Assembly (NCBI GenBank): GCA_934621505.1
Contig: CAKTUU010000022.1
Coordinates: 1 to 37,604 of the forward strand
Direction: 5' to 3'
DNA length: 37,604 bases
Source of the DNA: an uncultured Clostridia bacterium
Lineage (GTDB): Bacteria; Bacillota; Clostridia; Christensenellales; Aristaeellaceae
The notes under the pieces were generated by a model. That model was given only the letters and a program-made list of their open reading frames with translations, did not search any database and was not told the DNA's origin. Shown here one piece after another: positions 24,008 to 30,692 of this stretch. Within the stretch, counting starts at the first letter, position 1, and each line of letters starts with the position of its first letter. A program made the position numbers and the translations under genes.

Positions 24008-25354
24008 CTAATTGCGCAGGCTGTGCAGCGGCGCGGGAATGCGGCCGCCCCGCTGAATAAACTCGTCGTTGCAGGCAGTGTTTACCGGCATAATGGGCGC
24101 GTAGCCAAACAGGCCGCCAAAATTAACGGTGTCTCCCGCCTTTTTGCCCGGTGCGGGAATAACGCGCACGGCGGTGGTTTTGTTGTTGACCATGCCAATG
24201 GCCGCCTCGTCGGCGATAATGCCCGCAATGGTGTTGGCGGATGTGTCGCCGGGAATGGCAATCATGTCCAGCCCCACGGAGCATACGCAGGTCATGGCCT
24301 CCAGCTTTTCAATGGTCAGGCAACCCGCCTGGGCCGCCTCGATCATGCCAATATCCTCGCTGACCGGGATAAACGCTCCGCTCAGGCCGCCCACATGGCT
24401 GGACGCCATAACGCCGCCCTTTTTGACCATGTCGTTCAGCATGGCCAGAGCGGCGGTGGTGCCGGGCGCCCCCGCCATTTCCAGTCCCATCTCGCTGAGA
24501 ATATAGGCCACGCTGTCCCCCCGGGCCGGGGTGGGAGCCAGTGACAAATCCACAATGCCATAGGGCACGCCCAGACGCTTGGCGGCCTCCTGGGCCACCA
24601 GTTCGCCCACACGGGTAATTTTAAAGGCCGTGCGCTTGATGCACTCCGCCAGCACGTCAAAGGGCTGGCCGTGCACCTCCTTCAGGGCACGCTGCACCAC
24701 GCCGGGGCCGCTGACACCCACGTTGACCACGCACTCCGGCTCCCCCACGCCGTGGAAGGCTCCCGCCATAAAGGGGTTGTCCTCCACCGCGTTGGCAAAC
24801 ACCACAATTTTGGCGCAGCCAAAGCCGTCGCTGTCCGCCGTCAGCCGGGCGGTTTCCTGAATGACATGGCCCATTTTGCGCACAGCGTCCATATTGATGC
24901 CGCTGCGGGTGGACCCAACGTTTACGCTGCCGCAAAGCCGTTCGGTTTTGGCGAACACCTCCGGCATGGCGTCCAGCAGGGTTTCCTCCGCCCGGGTGGA
25001 GCCCTTGTGCATCAGCGCGCCGAAGCCGCCGATAAAATTGACCCCGACCTGCGCCGCCGCCTTGTCCAGCGCCACGGCGATCACCGCGGGATCGCTTCCG
25101 CTGATCATGCTCACCGGGGTTACGCTGATGCGCTTATTCACAATGGGCACGCCCAGCTCGCTTTCCAGTTCGCAGCCCACCCGCACCAGGTTTCTGGCCA
25201 GACGGGTCACCTTTTCATAAACGGCCTCGGCCGTTTCGCGGTCGGTATTGCGCCTGCAGTCCAGCAGGCTGATGCCCATGGTAATGGTGCGAATGTCAAA
25301 GTGCTGCTCATGCACCATCTGCATGGTTTGCAAAATCTCGTTTGTCTCAATCAT
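24008..25354 (-). CDS. UPF0210 family protein (called PFL family, DUF711)
   Basis: A 448-residue cytoplasmic protein of a widely conserved family of unknown function, normal length (~450). It opens ETNEILQTMQMVHEQHFDIR and has family blocks such as TMGISLLDC, STRSGINMDAVRKMGHVI, GVGEPECVVNVGVSGPG and SLAPTPARGDSVA. The fold is related to pyruvate formate-lyase barrels, but I see no glycyl-radical motif, so an enzymatic PFL role is not supported. It follows the UPF0237 ACT gene by 11 bases, the standard pairing in Bacillota. GAGGTGACGG precedes the ATG. Confidence 0.9.
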   Translation of the reverse strand: MIETNEILQTMQMVHEQHFDIRTITMGISLLDCRRNTDRETAEAVYEKVTRLARNLVRVGCELESELGVPIVNKRISVTPVSMISGSDPAVIAVALDKAAAQVGVNFIGGFGALMHKGSTRAEETLLDAMPEVFAKTERLCGSVNVGSTRSGINMDAVRKMGHVIQETARLTADSDGFGCAKIVVFANAVEDNPFMAGAFHGVGEPECVVNVGVSGPGVVQRALKEVHGQPFDVLAECIKRTAFKITRVGELVAQEAAKRLGVPYGIVDLSLAPTPARGDSVAYILSEMGLEMAGAPGTTAALAMLNDMVKKGGVMASSHVGGLSGAFIPVSEDIGMIEAAQAGCLTIEKLEAMTCVCSVGLDMIAIPGDTSANTIAGIIADEAAIGMVNNKTTAVRVIPAPGKKAGDTVNFGGLFGYAPIMPVNTACNDEFIQRGGRIPAPLHSLRN

Positions 25355-25365
25355 GTGCCGTCACC

Positions 25366-25638
25366 TCAAATGCGGTGCATCGCGTCAAAAATATCGGTGC
25401 GCTGGATGGAAATGGCCTCGCCCAGCTCGTCGCCCACCTGGTTCATGCGCTGGGCAATCTCCTGAAAGCTGGCCTGGGCGGCGGTGATATCCACAATCAT
25501 CAGCATGGTAAAATAACCGTCCAAAATGGTTTGGGATATTTCCAATACATTGATATTCATTTCAAACAGCGCGGTGCTTACCTTGGCGATAATGCCGGGC
25601 CGGTCGATGCCGGTTACGGACACAAGAGCTTTTTTCAT
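25366..25638 (-). CDS. ACT domain protein, UPF0237 family
   Basis: A 90-residue stand-alone ACT domain, the family's usual length. The N-terminal strand and loop are MKKALVSVTGIDRPGIIAKVS (split: MKKALVSVTGIDRPG, IIAKVS), where Asp-Arg-Pro-Gly marks the amino-acid-binding turn. It continues MNINVLEISQTILDGYFTML. ACT domains bind amino acids and regulate partner enzymes. It is upstream of the UPF0210 gene and lysA, so it may be the sensor for that protein. The ATG at 25638 gives the conserved N-terminus; the AAGGAGG lies 12 bases upstream, so the ATG at 25650 inside that gap is a less likely start. Confidence 0.9.
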   Translation of the reverse strand: MKKALVSVTGIDRPGIIAKVSTALFEMNINVLEISQTILDGYFTMLMIVDITAAQASFQEIAQRMNQVGDELGEAISIQRTDIFDAMHRI

Positions 25639-25678
25639 AGCGGCCAACATCCTCCTTCGGGTGAAATATGACTTTCCT

Positions 25679-25707
25679 ACCATAACGCGGCGGGGGACGG
25701 CTGTCAA
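25679..25707 (-). promoter_or_regulatory. Sigma-A promoter of the UPF0237-UPF0210-lysA operon
   Basis: Minus-strand TTGACA (25707-25702), 17 bases, TATGGT (25684-25679), about 40 bases before the start codon. The -35 is perfect and the -10 matches four of six. Confidence 0.65.
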
Positions 25708-25781
25708 TGGGCGCGGCTCGGTTTTTTGCAAAAAAACAAAAGGAAAAAATGTGAGAATGCGCCGCAAAGGCAAAAAATCTC

Positions 25782-25810
25782 TTGCAAAAGCCATACGGCT
25801 ATGCTATAAT
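25782..25810 (+). promoter_or_regulatory. Sigma-A promoter of rpmE
   Basis: TTGCAA (25782-25787), 17 bases, TATAAT (25805-25810). The expected transcription start near 25817 gives a leader of about 47 bases before rpmE. Confidence 0.8.
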
Positions 25811-25813
25811 CGG

Positions 25814-25850
25814 TTTTGCGGTTTGATGAAAACCCACAGCATGCGCAAAA
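25814..25850 (+). promoter_or_regulatory. Structured rpmE leader, probable L31 autoregulatory element
   Basis: TTTTGC (25814-25819) can pair with GCAAAA (25845-25850), enclosing a small hairpin GGTTT-GATGA-AAACC (25820-25834) and an unpaired CACAGCAT. It sits between the promoter and the ribosome binding site of the L31 gene. L31 leaders that bind the protein itself are known in Bacillota; whether this one matches that family needs a covariance model search. Confidence 0.5.
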
Positions 25851-25863
25851 GAGGTGAAAATGC

Positions 25864-26064
25864 GTGAAAGAAAAGATCCATCCCAAATATGGCAAGTCCA
25901 TCGTCCGTTGCGTATGCGGTGAGACGTTTGAGACGGGGTCGGTCAAGCCCGAACTGAAGGTTGAAATCTGCTCCAAGTGCCATCCTTTCTTTACCGGCAA
26001 GCAGAAGCTGGTTGATACCGGCGGACGTGTTGACCGTTTCAAGAAGCGTTTCAACATGGAATAA
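25864..26064 (+). CDS. rpmE: 50S ribosomal protein L31, zinc-binding form
   Basis: A 66-residue ribosomal protein of the large subunit central protuberance. It begins MKEKIHPKYGKSIVRCVCGE and has cysteines at 16, 18, 36 and 39 (CVC and CSKC), so it is the zinc-containing (C+) type rather than the zinc-free YtiA type. The start is GTG at 25864 with GAGGTG seven bases upstream; an ATG four bases earlier is in another frame. Single-gene unit closed by a terminator nine bases after the stop, although the next operon follows on the same strand. Confidence 0.97.
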   Translation: MKEKIHPKYGKSIVRCVCGETFETGSVKPELKVEICSKCHPFFTGKQKLVDTGGRVDRFKKRFNME

Positions 26065-26072
26065 GCCATTCA

Positions 26073-26098
26073 AAAGAGCGCCCAAGGGCGCTCTTTTT
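26073..26098 (+). terminator. Terminator of rpmE
   Basis: GAGCGCCC (26076-26083), a two-base loop, GGGCGCTC (26086-26093), then TTTTT; flanking A and T runs extend the stem. The following ~125 bases to the DUF1385 start contain a possible TACAAT -10 at 26187-26192 without a good -35, and a small AGCGC/GCGCT hairpin at 26196-26210. Confidence 0.9.
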
Positions 26099-26223
26099 GA
26101 TTTTTTGAAAAGCGTTTTGTGAAGGATGTGTAAACAACCGTTCTTCCCCGCCCCCTCGGCAGGAAAGCCCTTTTGTTATGTCGAAATACAATCACAGCGC
26201 ATTGGGCGCTAAGAAAGGAAACG

Positions 26224-27249
26224 ATGCACATGAGCAGTAAGCAGACGCAAAAGCGTGTGGATATCGGCGGCCAGGCCGTCATGGAAGGCGTTATGATGAA
26301 GGCTCCCGACGCCATCGCCGTATCCGTGCGCCGCCCGGACGGCACCATTGTGACCAAGCGCCGGGAATATATTCCCCTGTCCCGGAAACACCGCTGGATG
26401 GGCTGGCCCTTCATTCGCGGCATGGTCAATTTTGTTACCATGCTCAGCATGGGCATGGGCGTTTTGCAGGAAAGCACCGATATGCTGGGCATTCTGGACG
26501 AGGAACCCACCAGGTTTGAAAAATGGCTTGCCAAAAAGCTGGGCAAGGGCATTGATAAAATCGTTATGGGCACAGCCCTTGTGCTGGCCGTTGTGCTGTC
26601 GATAGGGCTGTTTTTTGTCATTCCCGAGCTGGTGGCCCAGCTTCTGCGCAAAGGCATCAGTCAGAATTGGCTGGTCAACCTGCTCAGCGGACTGGTGCGC
26701 ATTTTGATTTTGATTGCCTACATCCTGTTTTGCGGCGCGGTTCCCGATGTGCGGCGCACCTTTGAATACCACGGCGCGGAGCACAAAACCGTATACTGCA
26801 ACGAGCATAACCTGCCCCTGACGCCGGAAAACGCCCAGCAGTTCACCACCCTGCACCCCCGCTGCGGCACCAGCTTTTTGCTGATTGTCTTTGTCATCTC
26901 CATCGTCATGTTCACCCTGGTGGGCTATCAGGGCAGCAACTACTTCCTGCGTTTGGGCAGCCGATTGCTGCTGCTGCCGGTGGTGGCGGGCATCAGCTAC
27001 GAGGTGCTCAAGGGCCTGGCCCATTCGGAAAGCACCTTTGCCAGGGTGCTGCGCTGGCCCGGTATGCAGATGCAGCGGCTGACCACCCGCCAGCCTACCA
27101 ACGAAATGCTGGAGGTGGCCATCGTATCCATGAACGTGGCGCTGCATGGTCTGCCCGAGGGCTGCGAAACCACTCCCGAAGGCTACACCATCATTCACGA
27201 CTACCGGGTTGCCGACCCTGAACTGCGCAAGCAAATTCAGAAGGACTGA
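26224..27249 (+). CDS. DUF1385 integral membrane protein
   Basis: A 341-residue membrane protein of unknown function that is widespread in Clostridia beside prmC and prfA. The family signature IGGQAVMEGVMMKAPDA is near the N-terminus. Two transmembrane segments follow (KIVMGTALVLAVVLSIGLFF and VRILILIAYILFCG), then the conserved EYHGAEHKTVYC and the Cys-containing HPRCGTSFLL leading into a third membrane segment. The invariant histidines and cysteines suggest a metal or active site near the membrane face. The ATG at 26224 has AAAGGA six bases upstream; an ATG six bases later is a possible alternative. It is first in the translation-related plus operon. Confidence 0.9.
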   Translation: MHMSSKQTQKRVDIGGQAVMEGVMMKAPDAIAVSVRRPDGTIVTKRREYIPLSRKHRWMGWPFIRGMVNFVTMLSMGMGVLQESTDMLGILDEEPTRFEKWLAKKLGKGIDKIVMGTALVLAVVLSIGLFFVIPELVAQLLRKGISQNWLVNLLSGLVRILILIAYILFCGAVPDVRRTFEYHGAEHKTVYCNEHNLPLTPENAQQFTTLHPRCGTSFLLIVFVISIVMFTLVGYQGSNYFLRLGSRLLLLPVVAGISYEVLKGLAHSESTFARVLRWPGMQMQRLTTRQPTNEMLEVAIVSMNVALHGLPEGCETTPEGYTIIHDYRVADPELRKQIQKD

Positions 27250-27252
27250 ACC

Positions 27253-28083
27253 ATGACCATCAAAGAGGCCCTTTCCCTTGGCGAAAGCACCCTTTCCCAG
27301 GTGCCCGATCCGCAGGTGGACGCGCGGCTGCTGCTGGCCCATGTGACCGGCAGAGACGGCCTGCGCCTGCTCCTGTCGGGCACGGACGAACTAACCCCTC
27401 AGCAGGAGCAGCGTTATACGTCGCTCCTGCTTTGCCGTGCCCAAAGGACGCCTCTGCAATACCTGACCGGCAGCCAGTGCTTTTACGGACTGGATATTCA
27501 AACGGATGCCCGGGCGCTGATTCCCCGTCCTGAAACGGAACTGCTGTGCGAACTGGGCCTGCGTTTCCTGCGGGGCCGTTCCTCCCCCATCGCGCTGGAT
27601 TTGTGCACAGGCAGCGGAGCCATTGCCGTTACCTTAAAGCATGAATGTCCCGCCGCGCAGGTACACGCCGCCGACCTGAGCCGGAACGCGCTGGATCTGG
27701 CCCGGGCAAACGCCCAAAAAAACAACACGGATATTGTCTTTCATCAGGGCGACCTGTTTCAGGCCGTGCCCGGCCTGCGCTTTGATCTGATTTTGTCCAA
27801 CCCGCCCTATATTCCCAGCCGGGACTGCCGGACCCTGCAGCCGGAGGTTCTGCGCGAACCGCTGATGGCTCTGGACGGCGGCGTGGACGGGCTGGATTTT
27901 TACCGCCGCATCGCTGGCGAAGCGGCGGCTTTTCTGCTGCCCGGCGGTATGCTGGCGATGGAGGTTGGGGACGGCGAGGCCCGGGCCGTCAAAAGCCTGC
28001 TTGAAGCCGCCGGTTTTCATAACGTGGCTGTGCATAACGACCTGGCGGCATTGCCCCGCATGGTATCCGCCAATTTCACATAG
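27253..28083 (+). CDS. prmC: Peptide chain release factor N5-glutamine methyltransferase
   Basis: A 276-residue SAM-dependent enzyme that methylates the Gln of the GGQ motif in release factors. The helical N-terminal substrate domain precedes the RPETELLCE motif, the SAM loop ALDLCTGSGAIAV and the catalytic NPPY (residues 183-186), which binds the target glutamine. It starts three bases after the DUF1385 stop and precedes its substrate gene prfA, the usual order reversed from enteric bacteria but common in Bacillota. Confidence 0.96.
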   Translation: MTIKEALSLGESTLSQVPDPQVDARLLLAHVTGRDGLRLLLSGTDELTPQQEQRYTSLLLCRAQRTPLQYLTGSQCFYGLDIQTDARALIPRPETELLCELGLRFLRGRSSPIALDLCTGSGAIAVTLKHECPAAQVHAADLSRNALDLARANAQKNNTDIVFHQGDLFQAVPGLRFDLILSNPPYIPSRDCRTLQPEVLREPLMALDGGVDGLDFYRRIAGEAAAFLLPGGMLAMEVGDGEARAVKSLLEAAGFHNVAVHNDLAALPRMVSANFT

Positions 28084-28116
28084 CGCCGCTGGATTCTCTT
28101 TTTCTCAGCAGCGCTA
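28081..28116 (+). other. Hairpin abutting the prfA ribosome binding site
   Basis: Starting at the prmC stop codon, TAGCGC (28081-28086) pairs with GCGCTA (28111-28116), and GCTG with CAGC inside after a single mismatch, around a T-rich loop. The next bases form the AAGGAG of prfA. It lacks a T-run, so it is not a terminator. Confidence 0.45.
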
Positions 28117-28132
28117 AGGAGTGACGAAAACC

Positions 28133-29197
28133 GTGTTTGAAAAATTTGATTGGATGATGGGCCGTTATCAGGAGCTCAGCGAAGCGGTCAGCCAGCCGGA
28201 TATCATCGCCGACCAGGCCCGCTGGCAAAAGCTGCTGAAGGAACGGGCCAGCCTGGAGCCCGCCGTAGAGGCTTACCAGGCCTACCAAAAGACCCTGAAG
28301 GAGCTGGAAGAAGCCAAAGAGCTGCTGTCCCAGCCGGAGATGGTCGATCTGGCCCAAATGGAAATCACTGAACTGGAAGAAAAACAGGCGGAGCAGGAGC
28401 ATCAGTTGAAAATTCTGCTGCTGCCCAGGGACCCGGACGCGGACCGCAACGTGGTGATGGAAATTCGTCCCGGAGCGGGCGGCGATGAGGCCGCGCTGTT
28501 TGGCGCGCTGCTGCTGCGCATGTACACCCGGTACGCCGAGCGTCACCGCCTGAAGCTGGAAGCCGTCAGCTATAACATGACCGAGCTGGGCGGCGTAAAG
28601 GAAGCCGTGTTTACCATCAGCGGCCAGGGCGCCTACAGCCTGCTCAAGTACGAAAGCGGCGTGCACCGGGTGCAGCGCGTTCCCTCCACCGAGGCGGGCG
28701 GCCGCATTCACACCAGTACCTGCACCGTGGCGGTGCTGCCCGAGGTGGAGGACGTGGAGGTGGACATCAACCCCGGCGACCTGCGCATCGACGTGTACCG
28801 TTCCACCGGCCACGGCGGCCAGTGCGTCAACACCACCGACAGTGCCGTGCGCATCACCCACCTGCCCACCGGACTGGTGGTCACCTGTCAGGATGAAAAA
28901 AGCCAGATTAAAAACCGGGCCAAGGCTTTGCAGGTGCTGAAAAGCCGTCTGTACGACAAGTTCCGGTCCGAAAAGGACAGCGAATACGCCGCCAACCGCA
29001 GGGGCCAGATCGGCACCGGAGACCGCAGCGAGCGTATCCGTACCTACAACTTTCCCCAGGGCCGGGTTACCGACCACCGCATTGGCCTGACGCTGTACCA
29101 AATCGACAGCATTATGGACGGCGATCTGGATGAAATCATCGAGGCGCTGACCCTGGCCGAGCAGGCCCAAAAGCTGGAGGAACTGACCCAGGCTTAA
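28133..29197 (+). CDS. prfA: Peptide chain release factor 1
   Basis: A 354-residue RF1 that reads UAA and UAG and releases the finished peptide. The stop-codon recognition tripeptide is Pro-Ser-Thr (184-186, in VPSTEAGGR), the P-x-T pattern that marks RF1 rather than RF2 (SPF). The GGQ loop is GHGGQCVNT (228-230), the methylation target of PrmC encoded next door. The start is GTG at 28133, giving the family N-terminus MFEKFDWM; a GTG at 28121 lies inside the ribosome binding site itself and is rejected. Confidence 0.97.
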   Translation: MFEKFDWMMGRYQELSEAVSQPDIIADQARWQKLLKERASLEPAVEAYQAYQKTLKELEEAKELLSQPEMVDLAQMEITELEEKQAEQEHQLKILLLPRDPDADRNVVMEIRPGAGGDEAALFGALLLRMYTRYAERHRLKLEAVSYNMTELGGVKEAVFTISGQGAYSLLKYESGVHRVQRVPSTEAGGRIHTSTCTVAVLPEVEDVEVDINPGDLRIDVYRSTGHGGQCVNTTDSAVRITHLPTGLVVTCQDEKSQIKNRAKALQVLKSRLYDKFRSEKDSEYAANRRGQIGTGDRSERIRTYNFPQGRVTDHRIGLTLYQIDSIMDGDLDEIIEALTLAEQAQKLEELTQA

Positions 29198-29216
29198 CAG
29201 AAAGAAGGCGTTTGCC

Positions 29217-30260
29217 ATGGAAACCAAACTGATGCAGCCCACGGACGACGCGCTGCGGGAGGCCGCCCGTATTTTGCAGGCAGGCGGGCTGGTGGCCTTT
29301 CCTACGGAAACGGTATACGGCCTGGGAGCCAACGCGCTGGACGAACAGGCCGTTCGCGCCATCTTTGCCGCCAAGGGCCGCCCGGCGGATAACCCGCTGA
29401 TTGTGCATGTACCGACCATTGAGGACGCGGAGCCCCTGTGCTACATTGACGAGCGGTCCCGCCAGGTCATGCGGCGCTTCTGCCCCGGGCCATTGACCCT
29501 GCTGATGCCCAAAAAGCCCTGCATTCCCGAGGCTACCAACGCCGGTCTGGCCAGCGTTGCGGTGCGCATTCCCTCCCATCCGGTGGCCCAGAAAATGCTG
29601 CGGGCCTGCAAAGTGCCTGTGGCCGCCCCCAGCGCCAATACCTCCGGCAAGCCCAGCCCCACCACCGCCCAGCACGTCTACCATGACCTGCATGGCAAGC
29701 TGCCCCTGATTCTGGACGGGGGCGAATGCCAGGTAGGGCTGGAAAGCACGGTGGTGGACATGAGCGGAGACATTCCCACTGTGCTGAGGCCCGGCGGCGT
29801 TACGCCGGAAATGCTGCTGGAGGTGCTGGATCAGGTACGGGTAGCCGACAGCGTGCTGCGTCCCCTGCAAAAAGGCGAAAAAGCCCTGTCGCCCGGTATG
29901 ATGTATAAGCACTACGCCCCCGGCGGCGAGCTTTGGATGGTGCGGGGCCAGCCCCAAAACGTGCAGCGCTGCTGTCTGAAGCATTACCGGCAGGCGCTGG
30001 CGGAGGGCAAGAATGTGCGCATTCTGGCCTTTGAGGAGCATCTGCCCGCCTACGCGGGGGCCAAAGCCCTGTCCATCGGCTCTCTGGCCCAGCCGGAAAC
30101 CGTTGGACATAAGCTGTTTGCCCTGCTTCGGCAGATGGACGACGAAAAAGTGGATACCCTATTTTGCGAAGTGCTGCCCGCTCAGGGCTTTGGGCTGGCC
30201 ATTATGAACCGCCTGTGCCGGGCGGCGGCCTTTCGCACCATCGAGGCGGATGAAGAATGA
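29217..30260 (+). CDS. L-threonylcarbamoyladenylate synthase (Sua5/YwlC type)
   Basis: A 347-residue enzyme making threonylcarbamoyl-AMP from threonine, bicarbonate and ATP for the t6A37 modification of ANN-reading tRNAs. The YrdC domain (~1-210) has GGLVAFPTETVYGLG, KGRPADNPLIVH and SANTSGKPSPT. The C-terminal Sua5 domain (~240-347) starts after the SPGMMYKHYAP linker. This two-domain length separates Sua5 from short TsaC. It lies 19 bases after prfA and overlaps the phosphatase gene by ATGA, as in the Bacillus ywlC neighbourhood. Confidence 0.95.
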   Translation: METKLMQPTDDALREAARILQAGGLVAFPTETVYGLGANALDEQAVRAIFAAKGRPADNPLIVHVPTIEDAEPLCYIDERSRQVMRRFCPGPLTLLMPKKPCIPEATNAGLASVAVRIPSHPVAQKMLRACKVPVAAPSANTSGKPSPTTAQHVYHDLHGKLPLILDGGECQVGLESTVVDMSGDIPTVLRPGGVTPEMLLEVLDQVRVADSVLRPLQKGEKALSPGMMYKHYAPGGELWMVRGQPQNVQRCCLKHYRQALAEGKNVRILAFEEHLPAYAGAKALSIGSLAQPETVGHKLFALLRQMDDEKVDTLFCEVLPAQGFGLAIMNRLCRAAAFRTIEADEE

Positions 30261-30682
30261 AAACAGTCCTGTTTGTCTGTACCGGCAATACCTGCCGCAG
30301 CCCCATGGCCGCCTGCCTGTTCAATGACCTGGCCCGCCGAAGCGGTCAAAAAGCGCGTGCCTTATCCGCAGGTATCGGGGCGGTGGACGGTCTGCCCGCC
30401 TCCCAGGGAGCCCGGCGGGCCATGGCTCGCCGGGGGCTGAGTCTGGAAGGTCACGCCTCCCAGGAGCTGACCGAGGACCTTTTGCAAAAGGCGGACCTGG
30501 TGGTGGGCATGACGGACCGGCATGTGGCTCTGGTACGGGCCATGGGGGCAAAATCGCCCCTGTATGCCTTTGACGATCCGCCCATTACCGACCCCTATGG
30601 AGGCGGCGACGACGTATATGAACAGGCGGCCCGGGATATTCAGCGGCAGCTGCCCGCGCTGATGCAACAATTAGAATCCTAA
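30257..30682 (+). CDS. Low molecular weight phosphatase, probable protein-arginine phosphatase (YwlE-like)
   Basis: A 141-residue LMW-PTP fold enzyme. The P-loop is VCTGNTCRS, with nucleophile Cys8 and Arg14, and the general-acid region is DDPPITDPYG. The residue after Asn is Thr12. In Bacillus YwlE the equivalent Thr confers specificity for phospho-arginine, while tyrosine phosphatases usually have Ile there. So removal of arginine phosphorylation (McsB marks) is the better guess. The position after sua5 matches the Bacillus ywlC-ywlE order. The start overlaps sua5 by ATGA. Confidence 0.9.
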   Translation: MKTVLFVCTGNTCRSPMAACLFNDLARRSGQKARALSAGIGAVDGLPASQGARRAMARRGLSLEGHASQELTEDLLQKADLVVGMTDRHVALVRAMGAKSPLYAFDDPPITDPYGGGDDVYEQAARDIQRQLPALMQQLES

Positions 30683-30692
30683 GGAGGTACAC

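Noticed and set aside
24008..25354. Annotation as pyruvate formate-lyase
   Set aside because: The PFL family name is historical; there is no glycyl-radical RVxGY motif or paired active-site cysteines, and no activase gene nearby.
25860..25884. ATG start just before rpmE
   Set aside because: The ATG four bases upstream is in a different frame; the GTG gives the correct L31 N-terminus.
26209..27342. A 377-codon minus-strand frame opposite DUF1385
   Set aside because: The plus-strand DUF1385 signature motifs are intact and the antisense product has no recognisable feature.
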